From NCBI RefSeq assembly GCF_021155775.2, contig NC_060236.1, positions 17,844,519 to 17,908,518 of the forward strand: a stretch of DNA of 64,000 nt, in the 5' to 3' direction. Positions 55,644 through 64,000 of the stretch are shown piece by piece. A program made the translations under genes and the position numbers. Below the pieces are notes generated by a model. It was given only the letters and a program-made list of their open reading frames with translations, was not told the origin of the DNA and did no database searches. This DNA comes from Neodiprion pinetum (Eukaryota; Arthropoda; Insecta; Hymenoptera; Diprionidae). Every line of letters begins with the position of its first letter. Positions within the stretch are counted from its first letter, which is position 1.

Positions 55644-58552
55644 ACAGGAACCGAATGAAACAAGCACGCATAGTTTCGTCGCGAAGAGCTCGTTTGGGAT
55701 TATTTGTCGTCAAGAGTTGGAGGCTTTTGTGGGCAGAAGTCCAGGGACGAATCGGTGAAACGCGAGTGCCGCATCCGACGAAACTCGTTATTCAAAATTA
55801 GAGAGACGCGCGCGCGACGCTGCAGTTGAGCTTTTGTTACCGTCGCGGAAGTCGTCGGTGCGGTTGATTGCAGTAATCAAACTCGCTTCTTCTTTCGAAT
55901 AGACCAGCTTTGCAGCCGTACTGCAGAGAGCCTTCACTCCATACTGCAAAGACAATCCAGTAACCGCGCACTGCCTTACCGACGAAGCTGGGAAAACGTA
56001 AGACAGACGAACCCGTTCGATTTCCCGACGACAAATCAATCGGGGCGGAAAAAGTTCGCCGATAAACCGTCTTTACTCGGTTCTTTATAAAATTTTCTAC
56101 AATCATGAATTAGAGAGCGCAATCGGCGGTTTTAAATAGGTACAGGAGGAGTAGGTAGAGCGATAAAAACAAAAGCTGATCCTGAGAATGGGTTAGTGTA
56201 GTGACGGAAAATAGCGCATATCCTGTAATTGCGATGTGAAAAGTTGTGCAAGATCACGTTGATGGGAATTGCGGGGTTGGCAATACCAATGCGGGAGAAA
56301 AGTAGTTTCAACAATCACCGTATCCACCCTAGGAAGAAAATATGATTCGATAGTGGAAGGAAAATTGGTGTGAGGAGTTTTACAATGGTGCAAGTTATGT
56401 TTCAGGACTAGGGAAATGGGTTTTAACCAAATATTGAAATGTTATTCCGTCTTTAAGGCAACAACAATTACTGTAACCTCAAATAAGACGCATTTATAAT
56501 TGACATATCAAAATTCACTTAAGAAGTTAGAATGTTTTGGTTTCGGATTTTGCAGTAAAAGAAAGTGTTGAGTTTAAAAGTTTTTCAGAGTTAACGAATA
56601 AAATTATCTACCTGAATCACTTGTTCCAAAACAAAGGGTCACTATACGTCGCTTTTTAACGAAGAAAACGATTACTATACGACAGTTTTTTCAGACTATG
56701 AACAATAAAAAATATATGTAGCACCAATTATACGATGATTGCAAAGAGAGAAAGAGATAACGGGTAAAAGGGGAAGGAAGCACATGGGAATGTTGTGTGT
56801 CGAAACCACAGGCAGACAGGGGAGAAGGGAATGCCGGGAGTACAGGATGCCAGCAATGAAGGCGACAACAATTATTTATTGTTGTCAGACAACTGCGTTC
56901 ATGTTGCCAGAGTATCCACCAAACTATACTGTCGTAGGTATCAAATACAGTTGTGTAATTATTATACCTATACTTATTACTAATAAGATATAATATCTGG
57001 GCTTTTAAGCTATTCCAGGATAATGACAATAATTGTTCTACACCTATAATGTGATGTGGTTATAGTGACAGTCATTATGTATTCAGCAATTGCACAGCAT
57101 AGTATAAAACTTTATTGCCTGGTGATTATAATATAAATAGAACATAATTTTGGATGCTCTTACACTTGTCAAAATAATATCTAAACGATGTAAAAAGGAA
57201 ATCTAGTTGCCAAATTATCCGTCTTTCTTAAGAGAGAAGGTGATAAATTAAATGACTTAGAAAACTTCAATCCAAAAAATCTTTGCGGCAACTTTCGATC
57301 TCTGGTAGTAAATGCGATGGCAAAAAGTTTTAGCCTTCGATGATTGAAGTTATAAATGCGCAATTATAGCTGGAACGTTAAGAAGAAATCTCATAAAAAT
57401 ATTCATAGCTTTCCGATCACTTAACTCATTAAGTTAATATTTGTATCCAATTCTAATTTCAGGGTTTTAAACGAATGATCAAAATTTCGAAAAAACATTC
57501 GTTCAAAGACGCTGAACTTTTGATCATCATGATCGACAGTCTCCCCTCAATTAGGCTGCATAATTGTTTCCTCCGCCCAGTCCGAATTTAATCACGCGGC
57601 GGACTGTGATTCGTAAAATGAATTTTTCCAATCAGAGCTCGTTCCTGATTAATTGTTCCAATGAAAGGCTCGTCCCTGACGCATCACATGGGAACACGTT
57701 ACGCGCCATATGACCAGGGTCATTGGACGAGAGGTGGATCACTTGTATTATAACAACAACTATTTTAGTCACCTTATTTTAGTTAACTTATCCGTTACCA
57801 GTACAAACTCAAATCTCGAATGGGTTGTAGATTTGTTATTTCAATCAACATAAATTCTATCGTTTGGTCACATTCCGTCGCATTCGATGCAAAGACCGCT
57901 GAATATGAGATTATACTAAATTTATTACTAAAGCTAGACGATTTGCATGAAAATAATTAGTTGTACAGCAAAAAAAAAAATTGCTCACTCAACCGAATAT
58001 GGCAAACGAAATGGTCATGTCAGATTCGACAAAAAAGCTAGGATTATACGAGTATGTATACCTGAGTAATGATTTGGGATATTAAGTGAAACCGAGATTA
58101 ATAAAATGACATTGTTGTATGATTTGAATTGACATATTTGGCAAATTCATCACATCTTTTTTGTATTTATTTTGAATCTGATTCTGAATCTGGACAAACA
58201 TGTTAGTATAAGCAATTGATGTGCACAATTGTACACCCCGGAATGATACCGATATGAGTATCGATTTTAGTTTTAGGAATTCATACGATCGTGTATGAAT
58301 AACGTGCAACAAAAAGAAATAAAAATCGAATTTACAAAATATGGCGATCAAATACAACGAAAGAAATGTTTTCTTAATTAAAATGTATTTAGCTTTGCGT
58401 AACAACATAAAAATTATTGTTTTGAACACTTTTTTGTTACATCAAATAATTCATTTCATTGAATCGAAAGAACATTTCTTCCGATACATTTGGTAAATTC
58501 AACAAAGTCTTCCTCTCTGCGGTATTATATGTAGAGCATATGTTGAACTTAC
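55644..58552. other. intronic DNA with a candidate regulatory block at 57.53-57.74 kb
   Basis: The block at 57530-57740 is GC-balanced with TGACCAGGGTCA at 57711-57722, flanked by CATATG and CATTGG. About 55640-56110 is also balanced, without a recognisable exon. The rest is AT-rich. Confidence 0.4.
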
Positions 58553-58842
58553 CTGGGTTGGGGTGAGATGAATTAGCGAGGCGAGATGTTCCCTTTCAGG
58601 TGCGCTGAGGTATTTTTGTTGCTTAAATCTTCTCTCAAGCTCGTATACTTGAGCCTGGGTAAAAAGTACGCGGCGTTTTCGTCGCTGCGCAAGAGGAAAC
58701 TGCATCGCACCGACGCCCATGCCGACGCCGACGCCGACGCCCATCCCCGAAGACTTGCCCATGTCACCCATGGACTGCCCGACGGAACAGCCCGCCATGT
58801 TAGAACCGGCACCCGCTGCCGCAGCTCCCATCAAACGTGAAA
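58553..58842 (-). CDS. scro: scarecrow/Nkx2.1-type homeobox gene, exon with linker and homeodomain residues 1-44
   Basis: The gene encodes a nuclear DNA-binding transcription factor of the NK-2 class. Family members of the Nkx2.1/scarecrow type pattern the anterior nervous system and pharynx (family knowledge). This 290-base exon opens with two bases that finish a codon begun upstream (phase 1), then 96 codons. Residues 1-45 are low complexity: an Ala-rich run, then repeated Gly-Met/Gly-Val. The homeodomain follows, starting RRKRRVLFTQAQVYELERRF and running to HLTPTQ, homeodomain residue 44. YLSAPEREHLASLIHLTPTQ is the NK-2 signature. The acceptor is TTTATTTCATCGCAG, with a branch-like CTGAC upstream. 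The donor is CAG/GTAAGT. The start codon and the usual N-terminal TN motif are not in this exon nor recognisable up to 64000, so the gene is 5'-truncated by the window edge. vnd/Nkx2.2 is the alternative; the C-terminal exon argues for Nkx2.1. Confidence 0.93.
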
Positions 58843-60337
58843 CTGCGATGAAATAAAAACATGTCAGTTTAACCCGAAATGAAATTTTGAAAACAAACTG
58901 CAAGGTTTATCCTAGATAAAAAATTTTGATTTCTAGAAATGATGGAATTCAATGGAGATCCCGCGATAATATTGAGGACTGCATGTTTCGTATATTTTCC
59001 CGCAAGAAGATTTTCATGAGAATTTCTGTAGCAGAGCGATGGAATACAGAAAAATTATTTTCTGTAATCTCAAATCCTGAACATCAAAATTGTAAATACA
59101 TGCATTTTCTGCATTACAGCAGTAATCCTAAAAATGGCCGAGATGCTTCGTTTCAAATCTATTCAAAATTGTTAAAAATCTGTTAAAAAGATTTTATAAA
59201 CAGTCGCTGAAACAAATTTTCTTTCTTTTTTCAGTAATTAGACATTTCAACGTTGCCATTTACCGATGCCATTATATTGTAAAGCTGAAATACTCAACGA
59301 TGCGAATACGATAAAGAAAAGTTTTTAAGTGAATTTATGGAAAACAGTTTTCCGAACAAAATGAGTCATCGTAGAGTGAAACCGAACAAATCTATAACTG
59401 AGTTTTTAAGAATTTTGAAGTGATTGGAAATAAGGCATCGATTCCATTTTCGTACTTTTAGAGAGATCTTCGCAGCTTACGAATACAACAGCTTGCTAAA
59501 TACTCAATTAATATTCAATAAAATTGACCGAAAAAAAATCGATTTTCGTCCAGCCAACCACCTTGAGCTACCGGATTTAAGGCGTTGCGGTGTTTAAGTG
59601 CGGTTTAAAAGTGCCGACGGGTGAGTCCCGGGAGCCTCTTGCCCCCGATAGACCTGAGAGAATCGAGATTTAACTGAGAGACAGGCGGACAAAGGGTTCA
59701 TTTAGGGATGCTGGATGGATTGAGAAGGGACGCTGCGTCACGACCGGCGCTGCCCGGGAGGTCTGCAGCCCGTTAACGGTTTCAAAATAAAAATTAAAAA
59801 ACCTCGACGGTCAGGATGGACACGAATAATAAGGCGTTCCATTCTCTGAGGGTCATGGAATTCGGAACCGCTGCATCATGGCGGTAAATTTTTACGCAGA
59901 TCGGATATAACGTTATTATATTATAGGTACTAATCGGATTCAACTCACAATAAACTTTATTTAAATTGTATGAAAAAATCTTCGCTTCTTATAATTCTAT
60001 TTTCATATTTTGTCTTCGGCTAGATCGCGAAACGTCTGTTTTACCAACAGGGTAAATGTTTTTCTTTCTTTTTTTTTTCAAACGCAACATATATTTTTCT
60101 CTGTTATATGATATAAACTATAGGTCGAAATAATATTGTACATCTACAGGGTTCTGTCAGTAATTGAAAAGCTTCTCAGTAAAATTTGAATTGTTTTAAT
60201 AGATCAAAAATATCCTTCGAATATAATTTTTAGCAAGGATGTTTCTAATTGATCAAATATTCCAATTTTTTTCGATATCGATACCTATGAGTTATAGTTT
60301 GAAATACAATCGCAAGGAGCGTTGAACACTTTCACGG

Positions 60338-60366
60338 GGATATATATATATATATATATATATATA
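60338..60366. repeat. (TA)n microsatellite
   Basis: About 28 bases of uninterrupted TA dinucleotides in the 5' scro intron. Confidence 0.9.
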
Positions 60367-60601
60367 CCTAAATTAATTACGTCATCGTCTGTATTATACA
60401 TATTATATACATGTACATAATACAACAGACACTCGGAGGTGGTGCTTGATTGACATTTGTATGGGATCGAGTTATGACGTAACAATCGCTAACACGATAC
60501 AATCCGGTGAAATTCCTGTCAGAATGTGTAGGTAGGGTCGAGCTCGTTAACCGTGAGCTTCGCTACTGCGCGCTCTTCAGTCTCGTTCTGACTCTCTTCG
60601 T

Positions 60602-60602
<1 letters not shown>

Positions 60603-60662
<60 letters not shown>
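60603..60662 (+). repeat. (GA)30 microsatellite
   Basis: About 60 bases of uninterrupted GA. GAGA-factor-type proteins bind such tracts in insects (family knowledge). Arg-Glu and Ser-Leu frames across it are artefacts. Confidence 0.95.
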
Positions 60663-60668
<6 letters not shown>

Positions 60669-61639
60669 AAAAGAGAGAAGGGAAGATAGAGATGCGATGT
60701 AACGTGATTTTTTATTATCCCCTAGCAATGCTGTGGGGTAAATGGTAAAATAACAATAGTAGAAACAATACAAATTTTCCAAAATTTGTGCGTAACTACA
60801 CTGATATTATAGTAACCAATGGGATAAAATAACAAGCGGATTGAGCGTGATCGATCTAGAATTATGCACTTAGATGATCTGGGAGTCAACTGACAAGAAG
60901 TGGACATCTATTAGGTACGTCATGTTGACTCTGACTAACAACCGAGGATCAAGTCACACCGAAACATAAATATAAGATTATGTAAACAAATAATAAAGTA
61001 TAAAGTATAAGGTAAACATATAAAATGAGAAGTGAAAGATGAAAATTTTAAATTATAAAGTGTCTTTTAGTTTTAGTTGACACTGGCCTCCAAACCCGAG
61101 ACAATGATCAGAAGTTCAGAGAAATGGGAGTAGAGCCGAGCATTAAGAAGTTGAACGGAGGAAGCTGACACTACTGTCAGGGGGAAAGAGTGACCCGGAA
61201 GTACATTGCTAATAAATGGTAAGAGCTGCGATAAGTTTGCGTTCTAAAAAACAGGATGTGAAATGTATCAGGAGTAGAACGTGAAGATTGCCCGAAGCAT
61301 CTTGTATGAAAGAGAGAGACAGGTAGGTAGATAGATATATTTGGTATGCCTTAGTAAGCTTGAAGGCAAGTACAGGATGATGCAGATCAAATACAGATCG
61401 GAAAGCAGCTTAAAAATAAAAGTAAAAATACGCATAAAGTAAATAAAAAATAATCAAGTAGAAGAAAAAAGAGAGGAGAGAGAGAGAGAGAGATTGATTG
61501 ATTGATTGATACGTGATTAAATCAGGTGAAGAGAGAGAGAGAGACAAAATAGCGTACGAATGTACCCAAATTTGTTACCTCAATCAGAATTATAAGAACG
61601 TATAATAACTTAGTTTAATTTTGAGATCACAGATCACTT

Positions 61640-61830
61640 CAGATCGTCGCACAAGACTTCATAGGATTTCAGGAATTTCATGATCCAATTTCAATTGATT
61701 TCATAGGATTTCATAAGATTTCAAGGATTCCAGAGATTTCATGACATTTCACATGCTTTATTGCTTTCAAAGTTTTGAAAACAATTTAAAGGATTCCAAA
61801 ATATTTCATACGATTCCAGGAATTTTATGT
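61640..61830 (+). repeat. degenerate GATTTCA(T/A) periodic repeat
   Basis: GGATTTC, AATTTCATG, GATTTCATAG and GATTTCAAGG recur with a period of about 10-12 bases across 190 bases. Confidence 0.6.
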
Positions 61831-62704
61831 TTTACATATTCAATTTCAAATTTTCTTATTCAATGTGAAATTTGTGTCAATTTTCAAAAAACCAAATCTT
61901 CGAATCACACAAAATGTAGAGGAAAATTTTCAGCAGTAATACACGGGTTCTCCTGTTGTCCCGGATACCCGCCTAAGCCGACGGCTCTTGAGGACGAGGG
62001 TGAGAATATTATATCCTGGAGACGTGAGGATGTGACGACGCGTGGGACTGGACATCGGGATGGATTTTAGTCAAGCAAATAAAAACTCGAGCGACTTTCT
62101 TGTGTCGTAGACGAAGAGCGGTGGAAAAAAGATGAGGGGCGAGAAGCGGAATAATGCGCGGATACCGTGTCCGAGGCACATCTTGAAAATTCAATCGTAA
62201 ACAACTCTCGCCCTATATTTTCTCTCCGCATACTATATGTATACACATATATATATATAATCTGCACCGCCGACTAGCTGCGCGTTCGACTCACTGCAGT
62301 CGCGTCACGTCCTTAGGTAATCTAAAACCTGGAGTCGTTCGTAATTTTAGAAAGACAAAGGATTAAAGCCTACAGGAAACAACCAGCTTATGTGACCTTG
62401 AAATTACAGTGAACTCACATCCTTTGTCTCTTACTTTTATATTTGGAGATACGGAATCCGGATTTAAACATGCCCGACATTTAAACGGAATGTGCTCGTC
62501 GGTCCAACTTTCCTAGATTAATATATTCGACGAGTTGATTCGATCACGGGAACGGCTTTTCAGCTCCCGCCACCTGGCGGATAATTCCGGACTGACGCGC
62601 GCCAGACACAGAACGCCTTCAATTATTCTTACGCCGTTGAAAGTTAGTCCCATGTCTTTTTACTCGGCTCCTTAATTAGATAACTTTGATCTATAGCTCC
62701 TATG

Positions 62705-62716
62705 TCACTTAAGTGA
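62705..62716. promoter_or_regulatory. palindromic NK-2 type site
   Basis: TCACTTAAGTGA is a perfect palindrome made of two head-to-head TTAAGTG half sites, the NK-2 homeodomain consensus form TNAAGTG (family knowledge). It lies in scro's own 5' intron. Confidence 0.3.
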
Positions 62717-64000
62717 TAGTCGGTGATCTTGTTTTTGATATAATCGATAGCAACTTAACAAACTCTCCCTACCGCATTCGAAACTTGTTAACTGAACTTG
62801 TAAAAAGTGGTACTTGAAATTCTTAAATCGTTGATTTCCCAGTTTGTGCCGTTCGAATTAGCAAAGAGTCATTTATAAATTCTATCGTACGTAAAGTAGA
62901 GGTAAGTACTGCTGTTTTATGCTTCTTCACAATCATTGGTTCACAACACTGGTGGATTTTATTTGAACGCGGTTCTCCCAACTTTTATCTCAAACGGTAC
63001 GGCGCGTACATGCATTCTCATTAAATGAAACGTCTCTCGCATGGATAAGAGAAGGTAAATCACATGTTGTGGCATATATAGTAAGAAGACTGACGTCAAG
63101 ACATGACATACTTGAGATTGTTTTCTGTTTGAAGTTCGTAATGGAATATATCTAGGCACTGTATAAGTTATGCATCTGTCTAATTCGACCGTACATTAGC
63201 GGCTGGCATGTAGGGAACCCGACATCTAGTTTTGACGTAATTCAAATCATCAGCCTCGACGTGTTTGTAGAATTTTGAATAACCACTCTACGGCACGGCG
63301 GTAGCAGCTGATTCAGTAGCAGTGAAGTGACGTAACATTCGTTGCGGTAAGTTTACAAATGAAGTTTGACATTTACAAGACGTTGCGTGCACATTATTTC
63401 AATCCATTGCAAACAAAGAAATAAATATATAAATATAAATAGCATAAACAAAAATTGTCAAATAAGTATAACTTATTAAACATACTGCCTGGATTACAAA
63501 ACAGTTTTTATTTGTAGAAAGCAGGTTTTGAATCTGTAATTTACGGCAACGGCCTCTTCAAGGCTTAGGTATAGGATGTTTATAGTAACATAATGATATT
63601 GAGGAATAAATCGCAATATCGTTTAGATTATAAAAATATTGCATCAGCTGCGGATCTTTCATGACTTTAATAAATTGGGATTTTGATTCATCACTTTTTC
63701 ACCAGGGATTTAATAACATAAATATTCAATATCGCTGCAATATATTCAATATAGATGCTCGTACAATTTATTTCAGATTGTCAACTGAATTAATGACCAA
63801 GTAAATTTAATTTTTTTACTGCGTTCGATGGATTCAAAACAACCAGAATTATCGTATTACTTTGCTGACGAGAGAGTATTTATACATATAGGTATGTATA
63901 TAAACTTGAAAGACCCTACTCGGTGGGAAACCGACGCTTGCTTGGAATTTAGCTAGAATTCCAAGAACTTTTGGAGTTCCATGTAAGGAATTCTAAACTT

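Larger units (their letters stand above)
40849..58552 (-). other. scro: scro intron splitting the homeobox (17.7 kb)
   Basis: Bounded by CAG/GTAAGT and TTTCAG/GTC, phase 0, between homeodomain residues 44 and 45. It holds three good CACTGAGAGAAATTT-family elements (44618, 47511, 50927), decayed copies, a GCGCATGCGC-family copy at about 43.7 kb, a palindromic element at 52.85 kb, another GCGCATGCGC-family copy at 55.2 kb, a CpG-rich patch at 46.4 kb and several balanced-composition blocks that could be enhancers. No second gene is recognisable inside it. Confidence 0.9.
30589..64000 (-). other. scro: scro gene span visible in window (5' end missing)
   Basis: Three coding exons on the minus strand join in frame to 235 complete residues: 96, 29 and 110. 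Homeodomain residues 1-60 are intact with no stop or frameshift. Introns are about 17.7 kb and 9.84 kb, and the intron upstream of the first visible exon exceeds 5.1 kb. NK2 genes often have large introns with regulatory DNA (family knowledge). NK-2 genes can be linked in animals, so a vnd-like neighbour just outside the window is possible but not seen. Confidence 0.88.
58843..64000 (-). other. 5' intron of scro, partial; no exon recognised
   Basis: About 5.1 kb upstream of the first visible scro exon. I scanned for the TN motif or any start exon on the minus strand and found none. It contains TA and GA microsatellites near 60.3 and 60.6 kb, a periodic GATTTCA repeat at 61.65 kb and a palindromic TCACTTAAGTGA at 62.7 kb. 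A GC-balanced block at 59.57-59.9 kb is not explained by any feature I know. Confidence 0.6.

Noticed and set aside
60507..60782. Frames across the GA microsatellite
   Set aside because: Arg-Glu and Ser-Leu runs are artefacts of (GA)n.
58926..64000. Search for the scro start exon and TN motif
   Set aside because: No minus-strand frame with a matching motif and donor site was found; the exon is presumed to lie outside the window.

Overview
This is an AT-rich eukaryotic window, almost certainly from an insect. The only gene I can support is an NK-2 class homeobox gene on the minus strand whose protein matches the Nkx2.1/scarecrow (scro) type. A hymenopteran source is plausible from the many short inverted-repeat elements and small CpG-rich islands, but nothing here proves the order.

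Gene layout, in transcription order from high to low coordinates: the 5' exon(s) with the start codon lie beyond position 64000. A coding exon at 58842-58553 carries a Gly/Met/Val-rich linker and homeodomain residues 1-44. After a 17.7 kb intron, an 87-base exon at 40848-40762 carries homeodomain residues 45-60 and the basic tail. After a 9.84 kb intron, the terminal exon at 30921-30589 carries the NK2-specific domain, a His/Ser/Gln-rich tail and the C-terminus GRAW. All visible splice sites are GT-AG and the frames join. A candidate AATAAA lies about 115 bases past the stop. The remaining 30 kb downstream is a gene desert on both strands.

Most of the rest is transposable-element debris, much of it not explained by any long open reading frame: (1) a 1.58 kb fold-back element at the left edge with near-identical 618-base arms and a loop holding the C-terminal part of a SWIM zinc-finger protein; (2) a second fold-back of 1.66 kb (23226-24883) flanked by an 11-base direct repeat; (3) a family of about 0.4 kb elements with termini like CACTGAGAGAAATTT, six good copies and several decayed ones; (4) a family with GCGCATGCGC near both ends, one copy of which is interrupted by a 511-base element with a perfect 8-base target duplication, and an uninterrupted relative in the window shows the empty site; (5) several smaller inverted repeats and diverged tandem repeats.

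The most interesting point is positional. The last scro intron starts and ends with copies of family 3, in opposite orientation and with the same terminus facing each exon: one about 19 bases after the 5' splice site, the other abutting the likely branch point of the 3' splice site. Family-4 elements also crowd the 3' end of the gene. CpG-rich islands at 7.85-8.75 kb, 10.2-10.65 kb and 46.4-46.85 kb, and several GC-balanced blocks, are candidate regulatory DNA but have no recognisable coding content.
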